This document shows positions 35,695 to 44,588 of a DNA stretch of 64,000 nucleotides, piece after piece. The DNA is from Methylobacterium sp. SyP6R. GTDB lineage: Bacteria > Pseudomonadota > Alphaproteobacteria > Rhizobiales > Beijerinckiaceae. The DNA is taken from the NCBI RefSeq assembly GCF_019216885.1, contig NZ_JAAQRC020000001.1, forward strand, positions 5,273,501 to 5,337,500, read 5' to 3'. The notes under the pieces were generated by a model, which saw nothing but the letters and a program-made list of their open reading frames with translations, was not told the origin of the DNA and did not search any database. A program made the position numbers and the translations under genes. How positions within the stretch are numbered: position 1 is the first letter of the stretch; each line of letters begins with the position of its first letter.

Positions 35695-36099
35695 TCAGTC
35701 CCGCCCCCGCCCCACCAGCCACGCCGGATCGAACCAGCGGTCGGCCTCGCCGTCATAGGGCAGGCGGGTGATGTCCCATTGCTGGATGAACGGCGCGTAG
35801 ACGTTCCAGACCGCGATGCCGCCGCCGACATAGATGCGCCGGCCGGGATAGCGCGCCAGCACCGCCCGCGGGTCCTCGTGCGAGCGGATGATCGCGATGG
35901 TGCGGTCCTGATAAGCGAAGTCCGGCACCGCCTCGATGGTCTTCGGCCCGGCGATCAGCACGTGCCCCTGCGTCACGGCAAAGAAGCGCGTCACGTCCTC
36001 GACGTAGAGCGGATCGGCGTTGCCCTCCCAGGGCAGCCGCCCGTGGAGGCCGAGCTGGCCCCGCTGCCCGATGGCGCACATCGCCCGCACGTCGATCAT
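35695..36099 (-). CDS. Dihydrofolate reductase-like protein, short
   Basis: A 134-residue protein of the DHFR superfamily. It shows the DHFR frame: an N-terminal strand MIDVRAMCAIGQRGQLGL, then GRLPWEGNADPLYVEDVTRF (LPW and the catalytic-position acidic residue), then GHVLIAGPKTIEA (the MGR/K motif strand) and GGGIAVWNVYAPFIQQWDIT, the conserved GG loop. It is about 25 residues shorter than typical FolA (about 159), so it may be a paralogue or a minimal trimethoprim-resistant type. No thymidylate synthase is adjacent. Confidence 0.82.
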   Translation of the reverse strand: MIDVRAMCAIGQRGQLGLHGRLPWEGNADPLYVEDVTRFFAVTQGHVLIAGPKTIEAVPDFAYQDRTIAIIRSHEDPRAVLARYPGRRIYVGGGIAVWNVYAPFIQQWDITRLPYDGEADRWFDPAWLVGRGRD

Positions 36100-36191
36100 C
36101 GGCCTCGACCCTCCCCGGCCCCGCAACCCGGCCCCCTGATAGCCCGCCCGCCGGGCGGAGGGCCAGCCGGCCGAAGGGCGGGGGCTCACGA

Positions 36192-38303
36192 TCAGGGGAT
36201 GCTGGCCTCCGCGCCCTCCGGCAGCGCGCTCGCCGGCATCGGCTTGCCGTACAGGTAGCCCTGGAGCTGGGTGCAGCCCTCCCGGTGCAGGCAGGCGGCC
36301 TGCTCGGGCGTCTCGACGCCCTCCGCCGTGGTGGCGATGCCGAGGCTGCGGCTGAGCCCGGTGATCGCCTGCACCACCGCCAGGGCCTCGCGGCTGTCGC
36401 AGAGCTCGCGCACGAAGGTCCGGTCGATCTTGATCTTGTCGAACCGGAACGCGCACAGGTAGCTCAGGGACGAATAGCCGGTACCGAAATCGTCGAGCGC
36501 GATCCGCGTCCCGAGCTGCTTGAGCTGTCCCAGCAGCGCCAGGTTGTTCGACGAGGCGTCGAGCAGGACCGATTCGGTGATCTCCAGCTCGAGCCGGGCG
36601 GCGGGCAGGCCGGAGGCGGCGAGCGCCGAGGCGACCTGCGCCGCCAGCGCCGCGTTGCGGAACTGCACCGGCGACAGGTTGACGGCGACGCTGCGGCCGC
36701 TCGTCCAGCAGCTCGCCTCCCGGCACGCCTCGTGCAGCACGAAGGCACCGATCTCGTGGATCATCCCGGTCTCCTCGGCGACCGGGATGAAGTCGAGGGG
36801 CGAGATCGGGCCGCGTAACGGGTGGTGCCAGCGCAGGAGTGCCTCGTACCCGACGGTCGCGCCGTCCTCCGCCCGGACGATCGGCTGGTAGTGAAGGCCG
36901 AGCTCGCGCCGGGTGATCGCCCCCCGCAGGTCGGTCTCGATCAGGCGGCGGTAGCGGGCCGCGGCCGCGAGCGCACCGTGGAAGCGCACGGACCGGCCGC
37001 CGCCCGTGCGCTTCGCCTCGTCGAGCGCGAGGTCGGCGCTGCGCAGGAGCCCGTCGGCGCCGTCGGCGTCGGCAGGCGCGAGGGCGAGGCCGATGCTGAG
37101 GCCGGCCTCGATCCGCTGGCCGTCGATCTCGATCGGCTCGCGCATCGCCGCGATCAGGCGCTCGGCCAGGGCCTCCGCCTCCGCTTCCGCCGCGAGGAGT
37201 GGGGCGACGACCGCGAACTCATCGCCGCCGAGGCGCGCCAGGGTGTCGCCCGGGCGCAAGGCCTCCTGAATGCGCCTGGCGACGGCGCGCAGCAGCTGGT
37301 CGCCGACCGGATGGCCGAGGGTGTCGTTGATGCACTTGAGGTCGTCGAGGTCGAGGCACAGCACCGCCGTGCCGGTTCCCGCCGCGTCCTTGCCCGCTGC
37401 GCCGTAGGCGGCCAGGGCCTCGTCGAGCCGCTGCCGGAACAGCTCGCGGTTGGGCAGGCCGGTCAGCGCGTCGTGATGGGCGAGATGGTGGATCCGCACG
37501 CTCGCGGCATGCGCCTCGCTGACGTCCTCGGCGATGAGCAGGCCGTGGAGCGGCTGCTCGCCGGTCCCGGCGATCGCCAGGGCGCGCATCCGGAGCGTGC
37601 GCGAGCCCCAGGCGGTCGTGACCGGCGCCTCGAGGGTGACGGCGGAGGCGGACGGGCTGCCGGCGGCCGCGAGGGCGGTCTTCAGCAGTGCGGCGAGGGT
37701 GGCCGGCAGCACCGCCTCCGCCGGCCGGCCGACCAGCTCGCCGGTGCAGCCGCAGAGCAGAAGCTCCGCCTGGCGGTTGGCGAGCCGGATCAGTCCCGTC
37801 GCCGCGTCCTGCACGACGACGCTCGACGGGATGGTGGCGACCACGCTGTCGAGGAAGGCCGTCGTCGCGGCCAGGTGGTCGCGGTGGCGCTCGGCGACTT
37901 CCTTGGCCTCCAGGAGTTGCAGTTCCTGCGCCCGCTTGTCGGTGCGGTCGCGGGTGATCTTGGCGAAGCCGAGGAGGCGACCGTCCTCGTCGCGGATCGC
38001 GTCGATGACGACGAAGGCCCAGAACCGGGTGCCGTCGCGGCGCAGGCGCCAGCCCTCGGTCTCGAAGCGTCCGGTCTCCCGGGCCTCGTGCAGGCCGGCC
38101 TCGGGCAATCCCGCCGCCCGATCCTCCGGGGTGTAGAGGCATGCGAAGTGCCGTCCGACGATCTCGTCGCCGGTATACCCCTTGGTGCGTTCCGCCCCGG
38201 CGTTCCAGTTCGCCACGATCCCATCCGGATCGAGCATGAAGATCGCGTAATCCGTCACGCCCTGGACGAGCAGCCGGTACATGACGTCGGTGCTTGCGGT
38301 CAC
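36192..38303 (-). CDS. PAS-PAS-GGDEF-EAL signalling protein
   Basis: A 703-residue cytoplasmic protein with two N-terminal sensor domains. The first PAS (residues about 10-125) carries the YTGDEIVGRHFACLYTPED motif and the PAC end RDRTDKR. The second spans about 145-265. The GGDEF domain (DALTGLPNRELF) keeps GGDEF and has an intact inhibitory RxxD site (RPGD five residues ahead). The EAL domain has YEALLRW, NLSPVQFR, EITESVLL, DDFGTGYSSLSYL, KIDRTFV and AEGVET. It may work as a bifunctional or net phosphodiesterase protein with product inhibition of the cyclase. Confidence 0.93.
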   Translation of the reverse strand: MTASTDVMYRLLVQGVTDYAIFMLDPDGIVANWNAGAERTKGYTGDEIVGRHFACLYTPEDRAAGLPEAGLHEARETGRFETEGWRLRRDGTRFWAFVVIDAIRDEDGRLLGFAKITRDRTDKRAQELQLLEAKEVAERHRDHLAATTAFLDSVVATIPSSVVVQDAATGLIRLANRQAELLLCGCTGELVGRPAEAVLPATLAALLKTALAAAGSPSASAVTLEAPVTTAWGSRTLRMRALAIAGTGEQPLHGLLIAEDVSEAHAASVRIHHLAHHDALTGLPNRELFRQRLDEALAAYGAAGKDAAGTGTAVLCLDLDDLKCINDTLGHPVGDQLLRAVARRIQEALRPGDTLARLGGDEFAVVAPLLAAEAEAEALAERLIAAMREPIEIDGQRIEAGLSIGLALAPADADGADGLLRSADLALDEAKRTGGGRSVRFHGALAAAARYRRLIETDLRGAITRRELGLHYQPIVRAEDGATVGYEALLRWHHPLRGPISPLDFIPVAEETGMIHEIGAFVLHEACREASCWTSGRSVAVNLSPVQFRNAALAAQVASALAASGLPAARLELEITESVLLDASSNNLALLGQLKQLGTRIALDDFGTGYSSLSYLCAFRFDKIKIDRTFVRELCDSREALAVVQAITGLSRSLGIATTAEGVETPEQAACLHREGCTQLQGYLYGKPMPASALPEGAEASIP

Positions 38304-38653
38304 GGCTGGCCGTCCCGTCTGCGGCCGGGCCCCGATGGGCCCAGTGTGATGAGGTTTTCCCAGTATCCGAGTTGGGCGGAGGGCCCCTAATTCAGTGTTA
38401 AATTTCGCTGCCGCAACGACCGAAACGGCCGAGACAGCACGAGAGTCCGCATCTCGAATTTTGCAATGAGCGATGAATGTTCAGACGATCCTTGATGCTT
38501 CTGCGGCGAGCATAAAATGCGCAATCCCGCCGCAGGCCTGTCCGTGTCGAGACGAGGCGGGCCCGCCCGACGGGACAGGCGCGCGCCCGACCGCCGAGGG
38601 AGTGTCGTCCCGGACGGCGATGCCGGTCGTGACGACACGCGGCGGCTTTTGGC
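38304..38653. other. Intergenic region
   Basis: About 350 bases upstream of the PAS-GGDEF-EAL gene and downstream of the SDR gene. No gene is supported. The AT-richer segment 38390-38520 probably holds the leftward promoter. Confidence 0.45.
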
Positions 38654-39412
38654 TCAGGCCGGCTTCTGCGGCGTCAGCACCCGGCCGGTCGGGAAGTCGA
38701 AGATCGTCCCGCTCTCGGTCCAGTCCGGGCTCGCGAGCCGCACGATGTGGGGCGCCAGGTCCTCCGGGGTGCGCAGGGTCTCCGGATCCTCGCCCGGCAT
38801 CGCGGCCTTGCGCATCGCGGTGCGCAGGGGGCCGGGATTGAGCAGCATCGCCCGCACCGGCGTCGTCTCGGTCTCAGCCGCGTAGGTCCGCACCAGGGCT
38901 TCCAGCGCCGCCTTCGACACCGCGTAGGGGCCCCAATAGGCCCGGCACGACGAGGCCGCGCCGGAGGTGACGAACACCGCCCGCCCGGCATCGGAGCGGC
39001 GCAGCAGCGGGTCGAGGGAGCGGATCAGGCGCCAGTTCGCCGTGACGTTCACGTCCATGACGCTCGACCAGACCTTCGGGTCGACGTGCCCGAGCGGCAT
39101 CAGCTTGCCGAGCACGCCGGCATTGCCGACGAGCACGTCGAGCCGGCCCCAGCGCTCGTGGATCGCGGCGCCGAGGCGGTCGATGGCGTCGTAGTCGCAC
39201 AGGTCCAGGGGGACGAGGGTGGCGGAGCCGCCCGCCGCCCGCACGGCATCGTCGAGATCCTCGAGGGCGCCTTGCGTGCGGGCGACCGCGATCACGTGGG
39301 CGCCGGCCGCGGCCAGCGCCAGGGCCGCCGCGCGGCCGATGCCGCGCGAGGCCCCGGTAACGACCGCGATGCGGTCGGCGAGGGGTTTTGGGGGGAGGAG
39401 GGTGTCGGACAT
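38654..39412 (-). CDS. Short-chain dehydrogenase/reductase
   Basis: A 252-residue classical SDR. The cofactor motif is TGASRGIG at residue 19, NAGVLG near 97, the catalytic Ser in VTSGAASS and YxxxK in YAVSK near 162. The start ATG is at 39412, and the purF stop is 20 bases upstream, so the two are probably one operon. This order (purF then an SDR gene) is common in Rhizobiales. Substrate unknown. Confidence 0.93.
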   Translation of the reverse strand: MSDTLLPPKPLADRIAVVTGASRGIGRAAALALAAAGAHVIAVARTQGALEDLDDAVRAAGGSATLVPLDLCDYDAIDRLGAAIHERWGRLDVLVGNAGVLGKLMPLGHVDPKVWSSVMDVNVTANWRLIRSLDPLLRRSDAGRAVFVTSGAASSCRAYWGPYAVSKAALEALVRTYAAETETTPVRAMLLNPGPLRTAMRKAAMPGEDPETLRTPEDLAPHIVRLASPDWTESGTIFDFPTGRVLTPQKPA

Positions 39413-39432
39413 CGGGTCAGCGGGCCTTGGGC

Positions 39433-40935
39433 TCAGTCGGCCTCGGCGAGGATCGCCATCCGGCGCGGCGAGGCGACCGCGAGGTCGGTCAGCGCCGTCG
39501 GGTAGTCGCCGGTGAAGCAATGGTCTGTGTATTGCGGGCAGGACGCGTTGCGGCCCTCCTCGCCCATCGCCCGGTACAGCCCCTCGATCGACAGGAAGGC
39601 GAGCGAGTCGGCGCCGATATACTGGCGCATGCTCTCCAGGTCGTGGGTGGCGGCGAGCAGCTTCTCCTTCTCCGGCGTGTCGATGCCGTAGAAGTCGGGA
39701 TGGGTGATCGGCGGCGAGGCGATGCGGAAATGCACCTCGCGGGCGCCGGCCTCGCGCATCATCCGGACGATCTTCACCGAGGTGGTGCCGCGCACCAGGC
39801 TGTCGTCGACGAGCACGATCCGCTTGCCCTCGACCGCCGCGCGGTTGGCCGAGTGCTTCATCCGCACGCCGAGCTCGCGCACCGACTGGGTCGGCTGGAT
39901 GAAGGTGCGGCCGACATAGTGGTTGCGGATGATCCCGAGCTCGTAGGGCAGCCCGGTCTGCTGGGCGTAGCCGAGCGCCGCCGGCACGCCGGAATCCGGC
40001 ACCGGGATGATGATATCGGCCTCGGCCGGCGATTCCTTCGCCAGCTCGACGCCGATGTTCTTGCGCACCGAGTAGACGTTCTTGCCGTTGACGACCGAAT
40101 CGGGGCGGGCGAAGTAGATGTACTCGAAGATACAGGGACGCAAGGGTTGCGCCCGGGCGAAGCGGATCGACTCGATGCCCTCTTCCGAGATCACCACCAT
40201 CTCGCCGTTCTCGACGTCGCGCACGAAGCGGGCGCCGATGATGTCGAGCGCGCAGGTCTCGGAGGCCAGGATGTAGCGGCCGTCGAGTTCGCCGAGCACC
40301 AGCGGGCGGATGCCGAGGGGATCGCGGGCGCCGATCAGCTTCTTGTTCGTCATCATCACGAGGGCGTAGGCGCCTTCGATCTGGCGCAGGGCATCCATCA
40401 CCCGGTCGACGATGCGGACGTGGCGCGAGCGGGCGACGAGGTGGAGGATCGCTTCCGTATCGGAGGTCGACTGGCAGATGGCGCCGTCGCGCACGAGTTG
40501 CCGGCGCAGCAAGAGGCCGTTGGTCAGGTTGCCGTTATGGGCGACCGAGAGCCCGCCGGTCTCGAGCTCGGCGAAGAGCGGCTGCACGTTGCGCAGGATC
40601 GTCTCGCCGGTGGTCGAGTAGCGGACGTGGCCGATCGCGGTCTCGCCCTTCAGGCGCTCGATCGTGGCGAGGTCGGAGAACGAATCGCCGACGAGGCCCA
40701 TGCGGCGCTCGGAATGGAACACCCGGCCGTCGAACGACACGATGCCGGCCGCCTCCTGGCCGCGATGCTGCAGGGCGTGCAGACCGAGCGCGACGATCGC
40801 CGAGGCATCGGGATGGCCGTAGATGCCGAAGACCCCGCATTCCTCGCGTAAGGTATCGCCGTCGAGATCGAGATCGCCGCCGAACGCCTCGCTCGCCCCG
40901 GGGGCGCCCCGGAAGGTTTCGCTGCGTGCTGACAT
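39433..40935 (-). CDS. purF: Amidophosphoribosyltransferase
   Basis: A 500-residue enzyme for the first committed step of purine synthesis (PRPP + glutamine to phosphoribosylamine). The N-terminal 32 residues are a propeptide, leaving Cys33 as the nucleophile (REECGVFGIYG). The glutaminase domain has HVRYSTTG and NGNL; the PRT domain has VPDSGVPAALGY, RTFIQPTQ and the PRPP loop VLVDDSLVRGTT. The family is unmistakable. A start at 40962 is possible but gives a longer propeptide. Confidence 0.97.
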   Translation of the reverse strand: MSARSETFRGAPGASEAFGGDLDLDGDTLREECGVFGIYGHPDASAIVALGLHALQHRGQEAAGIVSFDGRVFHSERRMGLVGDSFSDLATIERLKGETAIGHVRYSTTGETILRNVQPLFAELETGGLSVAHNGNLTNGLLLRRQLVRDGAICQSTSDTEAILHLVARSRHVRIVDRVMDALRQIEGAYALVMMTNKKLIGARDPLGIRPLVLGELDGRYILASETCALDIIGARFVRDVENGEMVVISEEGIESIRFARAQPLRPCIFEYIYFARPDSVVNGKNVYSVRKNIGVELAKESPAEADIIIPVPDSGVPAALGYAQQTGLPYELGIIRNHYVGRTFIQPTQSVRELGVRMKHSANRAAVEGKRIVLVDDSLVRGTTSVKIVRMMREAGAREVHFRIASPPITHPDFYGIDTPEKEKLLAATHDLESMRQYIGADSLAFLSIEGLYRAMGEEGRNASCPQYTDHCFTGDYPTALTDLAVASPRRMAILAEAD

Positions 40936-41157
40936 GATGAGAAGCCCCTGGTGGCCGGTCACCGCACGGCCTCGCCTCGCCGACCCCGCGCACCGACACC
41001 ATCCGCGCGCGGGCCTGATTCACCCCGGGAGGCAGGTTTCGGGCCGCCCGCATCCGAAGCGTCGCGTCCGATCGGTTGCCTCACCGCCGGCTATGTAAAC
41101 GCTGCCTTCGGCGGAACCAAGGCGTCAAACCTGCGTTGCGCGGCCTACCTCACATGC

Positions 41158-41182
41158 AAAGGGCGCCGGTCGGGCGCCCTTG
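41158..41182 (-). terminator. Hairpin downstream of cvpA
   Basis: On the minus strand AAGGGCGCC and GGCGCCCTTT form a 9-base GC-rich stem with a 5-base loop, ending in a short T tract. It lies 33 bases after the cvpA stop and before purF, so purF probably has its own promoter in the 280-base gap. Confidence 0.65.
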
Positions 41183-41214
41183 CAACATCCTGGTGAACGG
41201 TCCGTGGCCCGGCT

Positions 41215-41808
41215 TCAGCGGCGCGGGCTGGCATCGGTCCGGCGCTGGGGCGGGGCATCGGCCTCGGCCGGCGCGTCGGTGCCCGGATCGGTCTCGGGCT
41301 TGGGCTTGCGGAACTGCTTGAGCAGGCCTTCCGGATTGTCCGGCAGCATCGCCACCAGCTTCTGGCCGCTATTCTCCAGGATCTCGCGGCTGCGGGCCTG
41401 CTGGGCCCAGTCCGGCACCTTGCCCTGGACCAGCCAGGCCAGGAACACCCAGCCGATGACGCAGATCAGGAAGCCGCGGGCCGCCCCGAAGGCGAGGCCC
41501 AGGCTGCGGTCGACCGCGCCGATGCGCGAATCGAGGATCAGGTCCGAGATCTTCACGGTGATCACCGAGACCACCAGCAGGGTCACGAGAAAGATCGCGG
41601 CGATCGACGCCACCAGCGAGACGGTGTCGCTGGAGACGTGCTGCTTCACGGTCGGCAGTAGCAGCGGGTGCAGGGTCCAGGCGAGGCCGGCCGCCGCGAC
41701 CCAGGCCACGATCGCCAGCACCTCGCGCGTGAAGCCCCGCACCGCCGCGAGCAACGCGGAGATGACGACGACACCCAGCACGACGAGATCGAGAACGGAG
41801 AACGGCAT
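41215..41808 (-). CDS. cvpA: CvpA family membrane protein
   Basis: A 197-residue inner-membrane protein of the CvpA (colicin V production) family, of unclear molecular role. Four hydrophobic segments are visible: LDLVVLGVVVISALLAAVRG, EVLAIVAWVAAAGLAWTL, VSLVASIAAIFLVTLLVVSV and GFLICVIGWVFLAWLV. The Pro/Asp-rich C-terminal 30 residues are disordered. It lies in the conserved radA-cvpA-purF order; radA is upstream across repeat copy 4. Confidence 0.92.
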   Translation of the reverse strand: MPFSVLDLVVLGVVVISALLAAVRGFTREVLAIVAWVAAAGLAWTLHPLLLPTVKQHVSSDTVSLVASIAAIFLVTLLVVSVITVKISDLILDSRIGAVDRSLGLAFGAARGFLICVIGWVFLAWLVQGKVPDWAQQARSREILENSGQKLVAMLPDNPEGLLKQFRKPKPETDPGTDAPAEADAPPQRRTDASPRR

Positions 41809-41970
41809 CGGCAGGAACAGGTTCGGGGGCGTGCGCGTTGGCTCGGGTCGCGGCTGCCCTGCACCGCCGGGGTTGTATACGCTGCCGGATGCGCTTCGTC
41901 ACCCTGCCGTTGGCAGAGCCCGTGCCCGTGGCGCGGGGCGGGGCCCATTCGGGCCGATCGACCGGTTCTA

Positions 41971-42107
41971 TCCCACGCGCGACCTCATCCTGAGGTGCGA
42001 ACGAAGTGAGCCTCGAAGGAGGGCTCCCGGTAGCATTGAGGCTTCTGGAGCCCTCCTTCGAGGCCTCCGCTTCGCTCCGGCACCTCAGGATGAGGTCGCG
42101 GGTGGGA
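41971..42107. repeat. Long palindromic repeat, family A copy 4
   Basis: Same blocks as copies 1-3: GACCTCATCCTGAGGTG, CCTCGAAGGAGGGCTCC and its mate, CACCTCAGGATGAGGT, bounded by TCCCACGCGC and GCGGGTGGGA. The left and right arm modules (gaacgaagtgag and cctccgcttcgctccgg) differ from every other copy. It lies between radA and cvpA. Confidence 0.9.
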
Positions 42108-42151
42108 CGGCAAGCGAGGCACTTGTTCTCATCTCGGCAATGGGCAAGCGC

Positions 42152-43606
42152 TCAAACATCCTCGTCGTCATAGGCCGGCATCCGCTGCGGCGGGCGCCGC
42201 CCGCCCCGGACCGGCTTGCCGCTGGCGGCGACCCCCGCCACGAGGTCGGCGATGTGGCGAAGCGACTCCGCCGGAAACCCCGTCCCGGACCCGTCCCGCC
42301 CGGCGCCCTCGCGGCCCTGCGGCATCAGCGCCTTGGCAAAGCCCAGCTTCTGCGCCTCCTTCAGCCGCGCGGGCGCCTGCGCCACCGGCCGGATCGCCCC
42401 CGACAAGCCGACCTCGCCGAAATACACCGCGTCCGACGGCAGGGCCGAGCCCGAGAGCGAGGAGACCAGGGCGGCGGCCACCGCGAGGTCGGCGGCGGGC
42501 TCGCTGATGCGTAACCCCCCCGCGACGTTGAGATAGACGTCGTGGCCACCCAAGCGGATGCCGCCATGGGCCTCCAGCACCGCCAGCACCATCGACAGGC
42601 GGTTCGGGTCCCAGCCGACCACCGCGCGCCGCGGCATGCCGAGTGCGGACGGCGCCACCAGGGCCTGGATCTCGACGAGGAGCGGCCGCGTGCCCTCCAT
42701 CCCGGCGAAGACCGCGGTGCCCGGCGCCGCAAGGTCGCGCCCGGCGAGAAAGAGGGCGGAGGGGTTCGGCACCTCGGCCAAGCCCCCGTCGGTCATCTCG
42801 AACACCCCGATCTCGTCGGTGGGGCCGAAGCGATTCTTGACCGCGCGCAGGATGCGGAAATGGTGGCCCTGGTCGCCTTCGAACGAGGCCACCGCATCGA
42901 CCATGTGCTCGACGACGCGGGGGCCGGCGATCTGCCCGTCCTTGGTGACGTGGCCGACCAGGATCACGGCGGTGCCGGAGGTCTTGGCGAAGCGGATCAG
43001 GCTCTGGGCCGAGCCGCGCACCTGGGTCACCGTGCCGGGGGCCGATTCGACCGTCTCGGTCCACATCGTCTGGATCGAGTCGATGATCGCCAGCGCCGGC
43101 GGCTTGCCCTGGCTCAAGGTGGCGATGATGTCCTCGACATTGGTCTCGGCGGCGAGTTCGACGGGGGCGCTCGCGAGACCCAGCCGCTCGGCCCGCAGGC
43201 GCACCTGGCCCACCGCCTCCTCGCCCGAGATGTAGGCGACGCGCTCACCCCGTTTCGCCAGCGCGGCGGAAGCCTGCATCAGCAGCGTCGACTTGCCGAT
43301 GCCGGGATCGCCGCCGAGCAGGATCACCGAGCCGCGCACGAAGCCGCCGCCCGTCACCCGGTCGAGCTCGGCGATGCCCGACGAGGTGCGCGGCGCCTCC
43401 TTGACCTCGCCGGTCAGCCCTTCGAGCGGGAAGATGCGTCCCCGCGCCCGGCTCGGCCGGGTCGCGACCGGGCCGGAGACCGGGCTTGCCGCGCCGGTCT
43501 CCTCGACGATCGTGTTCCAGCCGTTGCAGGCCTCGCAGCGGCCGCGCCAGCGATTGTAGACCGCGCCGCAGGACTGGCAGGCGAAGGTCTGGTGGTTCTT
43601 CGCCAT
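42152..43606 (-). CDS. radA: DNA repair protein RadA
   Basis: A 484-residue RadA/Sms protein, a branch-migration and recombination repair ATPase. The N-terminal zinc finger is CQSCGAVYNRWRGRCEAC (C-x2-C ... C-x2-C). The RecA-like core has Walker A GGDPGIGKST near residue 96, Walker B LAIIDSIQTM and the RadA-specific KNRFG at about 254. A Lon-protease-like C-terminal domain follows (GGLRISEPAADLAVAAALVS). A start at 43690 would add 28 residues with no zinc finger relation and is rejected. Confidence 0.96.
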   Translation of the reverse strand: MAKNHQTFACQSCGAVYNRWRGRCEACNGWNTIVEETGAASPVSGPVATRPSRARGRIFPLEGLTGEVKEAPRTSSGIAELDRVTGGGFVRGSVILLGGDPGIGKSTLLMQASAALAKRGERVAYISGEEAVGQVRLRAERLGLASAPVELAAETNVEDIIATLSQGKPPALAIIDSIQTMWTETVESAPGTVTQVRGSAQSLIRFAKTSGTAVILVGHVTKDGQIAGPRVVEHMVDAVASFEGDQGHHFRILRAVKNRFGPTDEIGVFEMTDGGLAEVPNPSALFLAGRDLAAPGTAVFAGMEGTRPLLVEIQALVAPSALGMPRRAVVGWDPNRLSMVLAVLEAHGGIRLGGHDVYLNVAGGLRISEPAADLAVAAALVSSLSGSALPSDAVYFGEVGLSGAIRPVAQAPARLKEAQKLGFAKALMPQGREGAGRDGSGTGFPAESLRHIADLVAGVAASGKPVRGGRRPPQRMPAYDDEDV

Positions 43607-43775
43607 CGGCGGCTGATCTCCGGGGCTGAAGGCCGCGCGCCGGCCTCCTGGGTGTGTTCCTGATATGTCCCGAGGGGCACGCCGTTGCAACCGCGCGCCA
43701 GCGACCGTTCAGACACGAACCCGCCGCGCTCGCGTCCCAATCCCCGGCGAAAGCCAGGCCTTATCGTGACGATGG

Positions 43776-44360
43776 ATGCGGATGATGGCCCGGACCGGTC
43801 GACCTTACCACTACGACCGCGTCCAGCGCGGCTTCCACTGGCTCATGGCGGCGCTGATCGTGGTGGCGCTCGGGCTTGGCATCTACGCCGCCTGGCAGGT
43901 GCCCGGCACCTCGCCGCGGCGCGAGATCCTCGACATCCACAAGTCGATCGGCCTGACGGTGCTGCTGCTCCTGCCGCTCCGCTTCGTCTGGCGGCTCGTC
44001 GCCGGCGAGCCGGCCTATCGTGCGCCGCCGTCGCGCCACGCCCACATCGCCGCGACGCTGGCGCATCTGACCCTCTACGCCCTGATGCTGCTCTTGCCCG
44101 TCAGCGGCTACGTCTATTCGGCGGCGGGCGGCTACGGCCTGCCGTGGTTCGGCGTCTTCTCGTTCCCGCGCCTCGTGCCGGTCGACAAGGCTTTGTCGCA
44201 GGCGGGCTACGGCGCGCATTACTGGATCGCCTGGGGGCTCGGGATCGTGCTCGGCCTTCATGTCCTCGCCGTGGCCTGGCACGCCTGGATCCGCCGCGAC
44301 GAGGTGATGGGGCGGATGTGGCCGGGGCGGGTGGGCGGGGATGAGGCGCGGTCGGCGTGA
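43776..44360 (+). CDS. Cytochrome b561
   Basis: A 194-residue four-helix inner-membrane di-heme cytochrome. Helices: FHWLMAALIVVALGLGIYAA, KSIGLTVLLLLPLRFVWRLV, HLTLYALMLLLPVSGYVYSA and YWIAWGLGIVLGLHVLAVAW. Candidate heme histidines are in RGFHW, DIHKS, AHLT and LGLHVL. It probably passes electrons from quinol in respiratory or superoxide-oxidase type reactions (CybB-like). Confidence 0.9.
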   Translation: MRMMARTGRPYHYDRVQRGFHWLMAALIVVALGLGIYAAWQVPGTSPRREILDIHKSIGLTVLLLLPLRFVWRLVAGEPAYRAPPSRHAHIAATLAHLTLYALMLLLPVSGYVYSAAGGYGLPWFGVFSFPRLVPVDKALSQAGYGAHYWIAWGLGIVLGLHVLAVAWHAWIRRDEVMGRMWPGRVGGDEARSA

Positions 44361-44390
44361 TGTGATTCGATACGAGTAAAGCGCAGGTGC

Positions 44391-44588
44391 CCTCCTCTCC
44401 CCGCGGGCGGGGAGAGGGCTGCGAACCCCTTGTCGGGTTCGCAGCGAGCCCGCAGGGCGGGGGTGAGGGGGAAGTGCCGAATGTGGCTCCTCCGGAAACA
44501 CCCCCTCACCCTCGCTCCGGCTGCGCCTGCGCTTGCTGCTGACCCGACGAGGGGTCAGCAGCCCTCTCCCCGCCCGCGGGGAGAGGAG
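44391..44588. repeat. Long palindromic repeat, family B
   Basis: The outer arms CTCCTCTCCCCGCGGGCGGGGAGAGGG and its inverse at the other end enclose two different inner hairpins: TGCGAACCCCTTGTCGGGTTCGCA on the left and TGCTGACCCGACGAGGGGTCAGCA on the right (split over the listing), with CCCTCACCCTCGC/GGGGGTGAGGGG between. The right half overlaps the last 27 codons of the TetR gene. Confidence 0.88.
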
